Source: Devosia salina
GTDB lineage: Bacteria > Pseudomonadota > Alphaproteobacteria > Rhizobiales > Devosiaceae
Reading direction: 5' to 3'
DNA: 64,000 bases
NCBI RefSeq assembly: GCF_019504385.1
Contig: NZ_CP080590.1
Span: 1,096,001 to 1,160,000, forward strand
Each line of letters begins with the position of its first letter. Position 1 is the stretch's first letter. Below the pieces are notes generated by a model. The model was not told where the DNA came from. It did not search any database and saw only the letters and a list, made by a program, of their open reading frames with translations. The translations under genes and the position numbers were made by a program. Positions 9,076-17,762 of the stretch are shown piece after piece.

Positions 9076-11046
9076 TCAGCTCGCGGCCCGGCCTTCGAGG
9101 TGCCGCAGCCCGCGTTCGCGCGTGAGATAGCCGTCGATCTGGTCGAGCGCCATGGGGCGGCCGAACAGATAGCCCTGCATGACCGTGCCACCGAGCGCCA
9201 CCAGGGCGTGCAATTGCTCCTCCGTCTCGATCCCCTCGAAAACGCAGGAAATGCCCAGGTTCCGGCACAGGTCGATCATGGTCTTGACGATGGCCCGGCT
9301 GGCTGGGTCATTGGTCACCTCGGCCACGAAACTGCGGTCGATCTTGATCCGGTGCAGCGGCAGTTTCTGCACATGGGTGAGGCTGGAATGGCCCGTGCCG
9401 AAATCGTCGAGGGCGATGCGGGCGCCCAGCCCCAGCAGGATCAGCAGCGACTGGTTGGCCTGCTTGAGGTCGCGCATCACCGCCGTTTCGGTAATCTCGA
9501 AATCGATCCGGCAGGGCGATCTGTTGGCCCCGAACAGCGCCACGATCTGTTCGATGGCCGTGGTCGAGCCGATGTCGTTGGCGGACAGGTTCACCGAGAG
9601 TCGGATGCCTTTCGGCAGGTGGACGCTGGCCGCAAGCGCCTTGCGGAGCACCGTCTGGGTGATGCGGTTGATCTGGCCAGTGCGTTCCGCCATGGGGATG
9701 AAGTCGGCCGGGGAAACCTCTCCCAGAACCGGACTGCGCCAGCGGGCCAGAACTTCAAAGCCGGTGGTCTCTCCAAGCGAAACGTCGAACTGCGGCTGCA
9801 GCAGCACATAGATCTCGTCTTCCAGATTGGCCGCGTGCAACTGGTGCTCCATGCGGCGCACCTGGCTGATCTCGCGCGCGTGCCGCTCGGAGAAGATCAC
9901 GGCCCTGCCGCGCGCTTCGCGCTTGGCCACCGAGGTCGCATAATCCGCCCGGTCGAAAAGGCTGTGTGCGGTTTCGTTGGGGCGCGAAGCGGCAAAGCCC
10001 GCCGAGGCCGAAAGGCGGATGGCGCCCTCGGGCTGGTCAAAGGACAGGCGCATCGCCCCGCACAGCACTTCCCCTGCATGGCTCAGCGTCTGCTCGTCCA
10101 CCGGACCCTGCAGGATCAAGCCAAACGCATTGCTGTCGAGGCGCGCGACGAATGTATCGGGCCGGCGCAGCGCGTCGATACGGCGTGCCGCCTCAAGCAG
10201 CACCCGGTCACCCGCCAGCTGCCCGAAAATCTCGTTGATCGACTTGAAGCGATCCAGATCGATACGGGCCACGGCAATGGTCCGGCCGGTGGCCTCGGCA
10301 TCCTGCAGCGCCACGGCAAGACGGCGGTCGAAGCTGCGCCGGTTCGGCAGGCCGGTGGTGCTGTCCATATTGGCAAGGCGGTGGTTTTCGTCCAGCAGCC
10401 GCTGCGTCTCGGACTGGCGATGCGCCATGGCATTGCGCGAGGCGACCAGATCGGCAAAATCCCGATTATTGGCCAGGAGAATGATCAGCAGGACGGCAAT
10501 GACCACCACCATGTTGATCGCAATGGCAATCAGCGTCTCCTGGCCCGAAGCGACAAAAAACGCGGTGAATGGTCCCAGCACGCAGATGCCAACGGCCAGC
10601 GCGGCAGCCCGCACATGCATCAGGCAGAACATGCAGCCAATGGTGGTGATGCCCATATAGAAGGCGATCTGCGACTGCAGATAGGCATCGCCATAGGGGA
10701 ACAGGCTGAAGCTCCAGCTGGTGAAGCCCAGCGCCAGTGCTGCACCCACAAAGATCATCGCGCGCAGATTGGCCCGCGCCTTGGCGATGCTCAGAATGCG
10801 CTGGCGCGACCGCAACCACATATAGGCGCGCACTATGCTGAGAAGGACCAGGGCGGCGGGCAGGTAGACGGTGAGTGTCACCGGGGCGACCGCGTAATGG
10901 GTCCAGGCCACGATGATCGTGTTCGCCACCAGCATCGCGTACATCAGCGGAACCTGCCGGCTCAAGGCGCGCCATTGCGCCACGGCCAGGTCCGGCGCGT
11001 CGGGAGGCTTGGAAAAAATCTCAGCGATGCGCTGGAATGCAGACAT
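9076..11046 (-). CDS. Membrane GGDEF/EAL protein, probable c-di-GMP phosphodiesterase
   Basis: 656 residues. About six membrane helices fill residues 30-205 as an integral sensor region. A GGDEF domain follows (about 235-395) but its signature reads SNAF in RLDSNAFGLIL, so it cannot make c-di-GMP. The EAL domain (about 410-650) has EVL in place of EAL yet keeps the catalytic set: Glu in FEVLARW, Asn in SVNLSANDI, Glu in FEITETAVM, DDFGTGHSS, Lys in RIKIDRSF, Glu in VFEGIETEEQ and Gln in VMQGYLFGRP. I infer an active phosphodiesterase with a regulatory, degenerate GGDEF domain. It would lower c-di-GMP and so affect motility or attachment. It is convergent with the exporter gene. Confidence 0.9.
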   Translation of the reverse strand: MSAFQRIAEIFSKPPDAPDLAVAQWRALSRQVPLMYAMLVANTIIVAWTHYAVAPVTLTVYLPAALVLLSIVRAYMWLRSRQRILSIAKARANLRAMIFVGAALALGFTSWSFSLFPYGDAYLQSQIAFYMGITTIGCMFCLMHVRAAALAVGICVLGPFTAFFVASGQETLIAIAINMVVVIAVLLIILLANNRDFADLVASRNAMAHRQSETQRLLDENHRLANMDSTTGLPNRRSFDRRLAVALQDAEATGRTIAVARIDLDRFKSINEIFGQLAGDRVLLEAARRIDALRRPDTFVARLDSNAFGLILQGPVDEQTLSHAGEVLCGAMRLSFDQPEGAIRLSASAGFAASRPNETAHSLFDRADYATSVAKREARGRAVIFSERHAREISQVRRMEHQLHAANLEDEIYVLLQPQFDVSLGETTGFEVLARWRSPVLGEVSPADFIPMAERTGQINRITQTVLRKALAASVHLPKGIRLSVNLSANDIGSTTAIEQIVALFGANRSPCRIDFEITETAVMRDLKQANQSLLILLGLGARIALDDFGTGHSSLTHVQKLPLHRIKIDRSFVAEVTNDPASRAIVKTMIDLCRNLGISCVFEGIETEEQLHALVALGGTVMQGYLFGRPMALDQIDGYLTRERGLRHLEGRAAS

Positions 11047-11100
11047 GGTACGGGCCCCCCATTCCGCAAGGCTATCCGGGCAAATCCTAATTTAGTGGAA

Positions 11101-11110
11101 AAAACGTTTT
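11101..11110. promoter_or_regulatory. Possible LacI-type operator 1 (AAAACGTTTT)
   Basis: A 10-base palindrome with a central CG, in the divergent gap between the GGDEF/EAL gene and the beta-mannosidase gene. LacI-family operators are even palindromes with a central CG pair. The evidence is symmetry and position only. Confidence 0.25.
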
Positions 11111-11201
11111 CGGAACGTGCGGTTTCGGCGCGGTTTCGTCAATGGCGGCGGGGTGCCCTCGGCCCGCTCGGCGACCGCGTCGGGATGTCGGCAAAATGCG
11201 T

Positions 11202-11213
11202 TGTAACGTTGCA
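11202..11213. promoter_or_regulatory. Possible LacI-type operator 2 (TGTAACGTTGCA)
   Basis: A 12-base near-palindrome (one mismatched pair) with central AACGTT, 70 bases upstream of the beta-mannosidase start. Together with the AAAACGTTTT palindrome about 100 bases further up, it would suit LacI-family control of glycoside use. No LacI gene is in the window. Confidence 0.25.
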
Positions 11214-11282
11214 TTGAAATCGATTGCGGAGACTGCTATTGGCCATTTCGTGTCGGCTGCTGCCGACCCGGAGGAACTTGTC

Positions 11283-13802
11283 ATGCCGATCGCTGCCCAC
11301 AATTCTGCCCTCGCTCTGGGCGGAGAATTCACGCTTGCCGCGCCGGCACGCGACATATCCACGACCATCATGCTGCCCGGCGACGTGCATCATGCGCTCC
11401 TGGCTGCGGACCTGATCCCGGACCCCTATTTCGGTGAAAACGAAAAGGTGGTCATGTGGGTCAATGAGACCGCCTGGACGCTCGAGCGCCGTTTTGCTGC
11501 ATCGGCCTCCGATATTGACGGCTATCTGACACTGACCCTGGCGGAAGTGGACTGCATCGCCACCATCTTCCTCAATGGCGAAGAAGTTGCGCGCACCGAC
11601 AACAGCTTTGTCCGCAACGATATCGACGTCACCGGCAAGGTGCATGAAGGCGAGAACACGCTCCGCATCGAGTTCGGCATTGCACCGGACGTCGCCAAGG
11701 CGCGCGCCGACGCGCATCCGTTCCCGATCCCCTTCACCAAGAACTACCAGACCAACGGCTTGAAGGGCATCCACATGAACTTCATCCGCAAGGCCGCGTG
11801 CCATGCGGGATGGGATTGGGGCATCTGCCTGATGCCGATCGGTGTCTATGGCACCATGAGCCTCCGCAAGTCGCGCCTGGCGCGGCAGGAAAGCGTGCAG
11901 GTCGACCAGGCCCATGGCCAGAACTCGGTCGAACTCTTGATAAAGACTCGGCTTTTTGCCTTCGCGCATGGTGAAGTGGAACTTGAACACAGCATCGACG
12001 GCCAGGTGATTACCGACAAGCTGGTGGTGGCGAAGGGCGAGAATGTCTTCACCCACAACATCACCATCCAGAACCCACGCATCTGGTGGCCGGCCGGGCA
12101 GGGTGAGCAGCCGCTCTATGAGCTGGTCACCAATCTCGAAGGCGAAGTCACGACCCGCAAGATCGGCCTGCGCGCTCTGCAGTGGGTGGTCGAGAAGGAC
12201 GAGATCGACCATTCCTTCAAGTGTCGCATCAATGGCCGCGACATCACCATGATGGGCGCCAACTGGATTCCGGCCGACGCCATCCCCAGTCGCGCCACGC
12301 CGGCCGTCGTCCGTGACCTGCTCGAAAGCGCCAAGGCAGCCAACATGAACATGTTGCGCATATGGGGTGGCGGGCAATACGAGCCGGACTGGTTCTACGA
12401 CCTGTGCGACGAACTCGGCATCCTCATCTGGCACGACTTCATGTTCGCCTGCATGAGCTACCCGTCCGACCGCACATTCCTCAAAAGCGTCGAGACCGAG
12501 GTCACCCAGCAGGTGCGCCGGCTCAGCCACCACGCCTCCATCGCCCTCTGGTGCGGCGACAACGAGGTCATCGGTTCGCTCAACTGGTATCCCGAGACCA
12601 AGGCCGATATGGGCCGCTACATTGCCAATTACGACCGCCTCAATTCGCTGCTGCATCGCATCGTCGAGGACGAGGACCCCGCCCGCCGCTTCTGGCCGTC
12701 CTCGCCCTCTCTGGGCTATATGGACTTCTCCGATGGCTGGCATTCCGACACCCGGGGCGATCTGCACTATTGGGACGTCTGGCACTCGGCCAAGAGCTTT
12801 GAGGCCTACCGCACGGTCAATCCGCGCTTTGCCTCCGAATTCGGCTTCCAGTCCTTCACCTCGATGAATGTCGTCGAGACCTTTGCCGAGCAAAAGGACC
12901 GCAATCCGTCCTCGCCCGTCATGGAAAACCACCAGCGCAATGCCGGCGGCAATGCGCGCATCCTTGAAACCATGACGCGCTATTTCCGTTTCCCGCGCGA
13001 TTTCGAGAACATGGTGTTCCTGTCCCAGATCCAGCAGGGGCTCGCCATCAAGACCGCCATCGAATACTGGCGCTCGACCAAACCCCGATGCATGGGCACG
13101 CTCTACTGGCAGATCAATGACATCTGGCCGGTGGCAAGCTGGTCGAGCCTGGACTATGGCGGGCAGTGGAAACTGATGCACTACATGGCGCGGCGCTTCT
13201 TCAACCTCGTCAATGTTGTTGCCGTGCCGCAAATCACGACCGTGCAGACCAATTCGCGCGGCACGCCTGTCGAAGGCCAATTGCCCGATCAGATCGCGCT
13301 GCGGGCGATCAATGACACGGGAAGGCCGGTATCGATCGCCCTGGAAGTCCTGGCGGTGAAGGTGACCGGCGAAAGCCGCGTTGTCTTCTCCGGCAATTCC
13401 GCTGTCGGCCCCGACGCGGCAATCACCATCGCCGACATTCCGTTCGCAGGGCTTGCCGAGGACGAATTCCTCTATTTCGTCTGGAAGGATGCGCGCGGTG
13501 AGGTGCTGGGTGAAAACGACTATTTCCCCAAACCCTACAAGGCCTATGAGCTGGTCGGCGCCAACATAAGCGCCAGCTGGTCCGATCGGGATGGCAAGGC
13601 CGTGCTGACCCTGGAAACCGACAAGCCGGCCTTCTTTGCCACGGCCAGCGTCGATGTTCCGGGCTATTTCAGCGACAACGCGCTGACCCTGCTCCCGGGG
13701 CGCCCGGTGGAGCTGCTGTTCCACCCGCGCCATGGCGCAACAGTGACCGCTTCGGATCTGTCCGGCTCGCTCAGGCTCAGCCATCTGGCCGAAACCTTCT
13801 AG
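11283..13802 (+). CDS. Beta-mannosidase (glycoside hydrolase family 2)
   Basis: 839 residues from the ATG at 11283, which has CGGAGG 8 bases upstream; an open stretch further up lacks such a site. The protein hydrolyses terminal beta-mannose from mannosides or oligosaccharides. The GH2 order is visible: an N-terminal sugar-binding sandwich, an Ig-like domain, and the catalytic barrel from about residue 280. Landmarks are GANWIPADAIPSR, LRIWGGGQYEPDWFYDLC, the general acid/base Glu in CGDNEV and the nucleophile Glu in SEFGFQSF. There is no signal peptide, so it should act in the cytoplasm on imported sugars. It stands alone with no transporter beside it. A mannosylglycoprotein endo-beta-mannosidase of the same family is a less likely alternative. 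Confidence 0.9.
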   Translation: MPIAAHNSALALGGEFTLAAPARDISTTIMLPGDVHHALLAADLIPDPYFGENEKVVMWVNETAWTLERRFAASASDIDGYLTLTLAEVDCIATIFLNGEEVARTDNSFVRNDIDVTGKVHEGENTLRIEFGIAPDVAKARADAHPFPIPFTKNYQTNGLKGIHMNFIRKAACHAGWDWGICLMPIGVYGTMSLRKSRLARQESVQVDQAHGQNSVELLIKTRLFAFAHGEVELEHSIDGQVITDKLVVAKGENVFTHNITIQNPRIWWPAGQGEQPLYELVTNLEGEVTTRKIGLRALQWVVEKDEIDHSFKCRINGRDITMMGANWIPADAIPSRATPAVVRDLLESAKAANMNMLRIWGGGQYEPDWFYDLCDELGILIWHDFMFACMSYPSDRTFLKSVETEVTQQVRRLSHHASIALWCGDNEVIGSLNWYPETKADMGRYIANYDRLNSLLHRIVEDEDPARRFWPSSPSLGYMDFSDGWHSDTRGDLHYWDVWHSAKSFEAYRTVNPRFASEFGFQSFTSMNVVETFAEQKDRNPSSPVMENHQRNAGGNARILETMTRYFRFPRDFENMVFLSQIQQGLAIKTAIEYWRSTKPRCMGTLYWQINDIWPVASWSSLDYGGQWKLMHYMARRFFNLVNVVAVPQITTVQTNSRGTPVEGQLPDQIALRAINDTGRPVSIALEVLAVKVTGESRVVFSGNSAVGPDAAITIADIPFAGLAEDEFLYFVWKDARGEVLGENDYFPKPYKAYELVGANISASWSDRDGKAVLTLETDKPAFFATASVDVPGYFSDNALTLLPGRPVELLFHPRHGATVTASDLSGSLRLSHLAETF

Positions 13803-13896
13803 AGCGCTTTCAGCAAAAGTGGACACCACTTTTGCGGTTCGAAAGCGTGACAAAACAAAGAGATAGAGCTCCCGTTCTGATTCAATCAGAACGGGA
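13803..13896. repeat. RIME-like intergenic repeat (copy 1)
   Basis: This begins at the stop codon of the beta-mannosidase gene. The first hairpin is two-tiered: CGCTTTC with GAAAGCG outside, GCAAAAGTG with CACTTTTGC inside. A spacer (GACAAAACAAAGAGATAGAG) leads to a second perfect stem, CCCGTTCTGAT-TCA-ATCAGAACGGG (13871-13895). This is the form of the rhizobial intergenic mosaic elements (RIME). A further small hairpin, TCACCCGG-CCT-CCGGGTGA, is at 13922-13940. It probably doubles as the gene's transcription end. Confidence 0.75.
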
Positions 13897-14062
13897 ATTA
13901 CCCCATGCGCAAACGCATCCTTCACCCGGCCTCCGGGTGAGGGACCGTGCCGCCACCGGCCTTCTTCCATACAAGAATTTGCCGTCCTGCGATTGACATG
14001 CGAAGCGGTCTTGTCCAGCCTTGCGCCCGGCTGCTACTCCCGCGCGGCCCCTGGAAATCGCA

Positions 14063-14977
14063 ATGTCTGGACCATATTCCCCGCCGGCCGAGAGCCGCCT
14101 GCTCGGCATCGGCCTGGCTCTATCCGCCTATCTGATGTTCACCGGCATCGATTCTTCGGCCAAATGGCTGGGCCTGGTCGGCATTTCCTTTGTTCAGATC
14201 GTGTTCCTGCGCTACGCGATCCATCTGGTTCTGGTGGCCACCATTCATTTGCCGCGCCATGGCCGCACCATGCTGCGCTCGGCCAATCCCAGGTTGCAGG
14301 TCTTCCGGGCGCTGGCCCTGCTGGGCGCAACAGGGTGCAATTTCCTTGCCGTGCAATTTCTGCCCCTGACCGTGACCGGCTCCATCGCCTTCACCGTGCC
14401 GCTGCTGATCTGCGCTCTGTCGGTGCCGCTCCTGGGCGAGCAGGTGGGCTGGCGCCGCTGGAGTGCCATCGGTGTTGGTTTCATCGGCGTGCTGGTGATC
14501 GTGCGCCCGGGCACAGACGCCTTCCATCCCGCGACCTTTCTCTGCCTGGCCGCCGCGCTCAGCACCGCCTTCTACATGCTGTTGACCCGCAAGGTTGCCA
14601 GCTATGACAGCGCCGCCACCAGCCAGTTCTATGTGGGCATCTTCGCCACCGTCTTTCTCTTGCCGGTTGTGCCCTTCTTCTGGTCGCTGCCGGCAACGGT
14701 CGATGGCTGGGTGGCCTTCTTTGCCGTGGGCCTGTTCGGTTTCCTCGGGCACCAGCTGATCACCATCGCGTCCAGCCTCGCCCCGGCAACGGTGCTGGCG
14801 CCATTCTCCTACTTCCAGATCTTCTTCATGTCCGCGGCAAGCTGGCTGATCTTCCGGCAGCCGCCCGATGTCTGGCTCTATGTCGGCGCGCCGATCGTCA
14901 TCGGCTCGGGCCTCTATATCTGGCTGCGCGAGCGCGCGCTGTCCAAGCCGGTGACCGTGGTGGTCGCGGAGCGCTGA
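14063..14977 (+). CDS. EamA/DMT-family permease
   Basis: 304 residues from the ATG at 14063. Ten membrane helices arranged as two EamA repeats (about residues 10-145 and 155-295) are apparent from the hydrophobic pattern. The family (drug/metabolite transporter) exports small metabolites or amino acids; the substrate cannot be read from sequence. It is preceded by repeats rather than an operon partner. Its last 64 bases overlap, tail to tail, the 3' end of the NADH dehydrogenase gene on the other strand. Confidence 0.85.
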   Translation: MSGPYSPPAESRLLGIGLALSAYLMFTGIDSSAKWLGLVGISFVQIVFLRYAIHLVLVATIHLPRHGRTMLRSANPRLQVFRALALLGATGCNFLAVQFLPLTVTGSIAFTVPLLICALSVPLLGEQVGWRRWSAIGVGFIGVLVIVRPGTDAFHPATFLCLAAALSTAFYMLLTRKVASYDSAATSQFYVGIFATVFLLPVVPFFWSLPATVDGWVAFFAVGLFGFLGHQLITIASSLAPATVLAPFSYFQIFFMSAASWLIFRQPPDVWLYVGAPIVIGSGLYIWLRERALSKPVTVVVAER

Positions 14978-16266
14978 TCCTGGCCCTTCCGCTCGGGCAT
15001 ATGGCGCTCCGGGGGGCGCCCATGGGTGATCAGCCGGGCGCCACGCTGGCCCGTCAGATAGATCCAGAGCCAGCTCAGAGTGATGAAGATGCGGGTCCGT
15101 GTCTCCACCAGGAAATAGATATGGGCAATGCCCCATATCCACCAGGCCAGCCGGCCTTTGAGCGTGATCCAGCCGAAGTCGATCACCGCCGCGCTCTTGC
15201 CGATGGTGGCAAGGTCCCCGTCGTGATGGTAACGGAAGGGCAGGGGCGCCGTCTCTCCCGCGAGGCGGCGCCGGATGACCTGGGCCACGTGCCGGCCCTG
15301 CTGCTTGGCGGCGGGCGCAACACCCGGAACTGGCTTGCCATTGTCCTGGGTGATGCTGGCCACGTCGCCGATCACGAAGATATTGGGATGACCGGCCACG
15401 GACAGGTCGGGTTCCACCCTGACACGGCCGGCCTTGTCACCCTCGATGCCCAGCCAGCGCGCCACGGGGGAGGCGGCCACGCCGGCCGCCCAGATGACGG
15501 TGTGCGTCTCAAGGCGCTTGTCGCCGAAGCTGACACCATCCGCATCAATGCCGCTCACCATCTGCCCCAGCTCGACCTCGACGCCCAGGTCACGAAGCGA
15601 CTTCAGCGTGTAGTCCGACAGTTCCTTGCGGAAATTGCCGAGCAGCCGGTCGCCACCCTCGATCAGCACCACCCGCAATTGTCCCGGCGCAATGGTGTGG
15701 AACTGGCCGCGCGTGCTGGCGCGTCCCAGTTCGATGATGGCCCCGGCCATCTCCACGCCTGTCGGGCCACCACCGATGATCGCGAAGGTCAGGAGGGCCT
15801 TGCGCCGCTCCGGCTCGGTCTCCCGCTCCGCCGCCTCCAGCGCCAGCAGCAGCTGCCGGCGGATGGCGGTGGCATCGTCCACGGTCTTGAGGCCGGGCGC
15901 GAACGCCTCCCATTCGTCGTGACCAAAATAGGCGTGCTGCGCACCGGTCGCCAGCACCAGGCTGTCATATGGTTGGCGACTGCCGTCCTGGAGCAGCACC
16001 GCACTCTGTTCGGCGTCCACACCCACCACTTCGGCCATCAGCACCCGCACATTGTCCTGACGTCGCAGCACATGGCGAATGGGCCATGCGATCTCCGAAG
16101 GGCTGAGCGCCGCCGTCGCCACCTGGTAGAGCAGGGGCTGGAACAGGTGATGATTGCTGCGGTCGATCAGGGTGATGTCGACATCGGCGCTTTTGAGAGC
16201 CTTTGCCGCCGCCAGCCCGCCAAAGCCGCCTCCAACGATGACGACGCGGTGTCTGCCTTGTGCCAT
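14914..16266 (-). CDS. ndh: Type II NADH dehydrogenase (NDH-2)
   Basis: 450 residues. A single-subunit flavoprotein that oxidises NADH and reduces quinone at the inner membrane without pumping protons. The FAD fold is at the N-terminus (VVIVGGGFGGLAAAKAL) and the NADH fold at about residue 165 (FAIIGGGPTGVEMAG). The FAD-binding loop VIGDVASI is at about 300. A hydrophobic, aromatic C-terminal segment (about 370-405, LAWWIWGIAHIYFLVE) anchors it to the membrane. The extreme C-terminus extends across the end of the permease gene on the other strand, which may be a recent read-through extension. Confidence 0.92.
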   Translation of the reverse strand: MAQGRHRVVIVGGGFGGLAAAKALKSADVDITLIDRSNHHLFQPLLYQVATAALSPSEIAWPIRHVLRRQDNVRVLMAEVVGVDAEQSAVLLQDGSRQPYDSLVLATGAQHAYFGHDEWEAFAPGLKTVDDATAIRRQLLLALEAAERETEPERRKALLTFAIIGGGPTGVEMAGAIIELGRASTRGQFHTIAPGQLRVVLIEGGDRLLGNFRKELSDYTLKSLRDLGVEVELGQMVSGIDADGVSFGDKRLETHTVIWAAGVAASPVARWLGIEGDKAGRVRVEPDLSVAGHPNIFVIGDVASITQDNGKPVPGVAPAAKQQGRHVAQVIRRRLAGETAPLPFRYHHDGDLATIGKSAAVIDFGWITLKGRLAWWIWGIAHIYFLVETRTRIFITLSWLWIYLTGQRGARLITHGRPPERHMPERKGQDQRSATTTVTGLDSARSRSQI

Positions 16267-16309
16267 GGCGGTCTCCTTGCTGCTGCGAGGCCCGTCTGGC
16301 CGGGTGACC

Positions 16310-17686
16310 CTATCGCTCGCTTACCCTCGCCTGCCACCTGTCAACATAGGCATCGAACCCGTCCACTTGCAGGGGCGCAATTGCATGGCTGCCGTCGGTT
16401 TCCGGCAAGCGTCCCCCGAACAACAGGCTGGCCCCCAGGCTGGTTCCGGTTGCGTCGCCCGAGGCCAGCACCGGGACGCCGGACAGCCGTGCCAGCGCCG
16501 CGCCGAACAGGCGATTGCGTGCCAGCGGCCCCTCGAGCGTGATGCTGTGGCCCAGCCCGCAGAGGTCGAGGCAGGCCCGGGCCACCAGCGCCAGGTAGAG
16601 CGAGGCCGCAGCGGTCCGCTGGGCGGCGCTCAGCGTCCCCGGATCAATTGTCCATCGCCCGTCGCGGTCGCCGAACGGGCCGACGCCCGGCGCGAAGCTG
16701 GGCAATACCTGCACGTCCTGGGCGATGACATGCGCGATATCGGCCGGGCCAGGCTCGGCGATAACCGGCACCAGGGTGTCGAATTCGCGTCCACCCATGA
16801 ACCGGGCGGTCGGCACCGGGCGGCCGAAGGCGTCGACATTGGCGAGGCTGTCGCGCTTGGGGTCGAGTGCCCCGGTATCACCCCCCACTGTCATCAGGAT
16901 GGTCCAGGTGCCGGTCGAAACGATGGTGAACGGCGCCTCGTGCCGCCCAAGATGGGGCAGCAGCGACGCATTGGAATCGTGGATGCCACAGGTCACCGGC
17001 GTGCTGGCGGGCAGGCCGGTTTCCGCCGCGACTGCGGGCAGCAATGTTCCGATGACCGAGGCGGCGGGGCGCACGGGCGGGAACAGGCTCCGCCATCCCA
17101 GCGCATCCACCATGCTTGAAAAGTCCGCCCGGTCCGGCGCCCAGAGGTCGGTATGGCAGCCCAGCGAGGTGACCTCGCTGGCAAGCTGGCCCGTCAGCCG
17201 CCACGCCCAATATTGTGGATAGGGCACGATTGCCGTGACCCGGCCGAACGCTTCGGGGAACCGCTGCGATTGCCAGAAGAGCTGCGCACCCCAGTTGAGC
17301 CCGTTCGGCAGGCGCGGCGACAGCGTCTCGGCAAATTCCGGACGCACCCGGCCATAGGTCGCGCCGGTTTCCTCAGGGCCATCGAATTCATAGTCGAGCA
17401 CCGGCAGCGCCAGCGCATCCCCGGCGAGCAGGGCGCCGGTGGCCCCATGGGTGGTGATTGAAATCCCCCCGATGCCATGGGCAGCGTGGAAGCGGCGCAG
17501 GCAGCCACAAATGAACTGCCACAGACGCTCCACATCGGCATGGGGATAGGGGCCGTCGGCGAGGACGCTGTTGGGCGTGCCTTCGGCCGCCAGCTGCGCG
17601 CGTGTCACGCTGTCGATCAGCACCACCTTGGCATTGGTCTTGCCGATATCGATGACAGCGACGGTTTGCGGTGCGGAATTGGTCAT
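16310..17686 (-). CDS. FGGY-family carbohydrate kinase
   Basis: 458 residues. The phosphate-binding start VAVIDIGKTNAKVVLID is typical of the rhamnulokinase/fuculokinase branch. The substrate loop reads ITTHGATGALL. The catalytic Asp lies in CGIHDSNAS, followed by an ATP-site motif STGTWT. Such kinases phosphorylate a ketose or sugar alcohol on entry to catabolism. A rhizobial RhaK-like rhamnulokinase is one possibility, but no rhamnose genes are nearby, so I give no symbol. It lies 43 bases upstream of the NADH dehydrogenase gene on the same strand and could be co-transcribed with it. Confidence 0.8.
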   Translation of the reverse strand: MTNSAPQTVAVIDIGKTNAKVVLIDSVTRAQLAAEGTPNSVLADGPYPHADVERLWQFICGCLRRFHAAHGIGGISITTHGATGALLAGDALALPVLDYEFDGPEETGATYGRVRPEFAETLSPRLPNGLNWGAQLFWQSQRFPEAFGRVTAIVPYPQYWAWRLTGQLASEVTSLGCHTDLWAPDRADFSSMVDALGWRSLFPPVRPAASVIGTLLPAVAAETGLPASTPVTCGIHDSNASLLPHLGRHEAPFTIVSTGTWTILMTVGGDTGALDPKRDSLANVDAFGRPVPTARFMGGREFDTLVPVIAEPGPADIAHVIAQDVQVLPSFAPGVGPFGDRDGRWTIDPGTLSAAQRTAAASLYLALVARACLDLCGLGHSITLEGPLARNRLFGAALARLSGVPVLASGDATGTSLGASLLFGGRLPETDGSHAIAPLQVDGFDAYVDRWQARVSER

Positions 17687-17762
17687 GGCCGGCCCGGAGA
17701 GGTGAGGTCTGACGGCCTTTAGCCCATTTCACCCCGCCGCGCCACCACTGACATGTTAGTTG

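Noticed and set aside
11139..13970. A 943-codon minus-strand frame opposite the beta-mannosidase gene
   Set aside because: Antisense shadow extending through the RIME-like repeat; the plus strand encodes a complete GH2 enzyme with a good Shine-Dalgarno.
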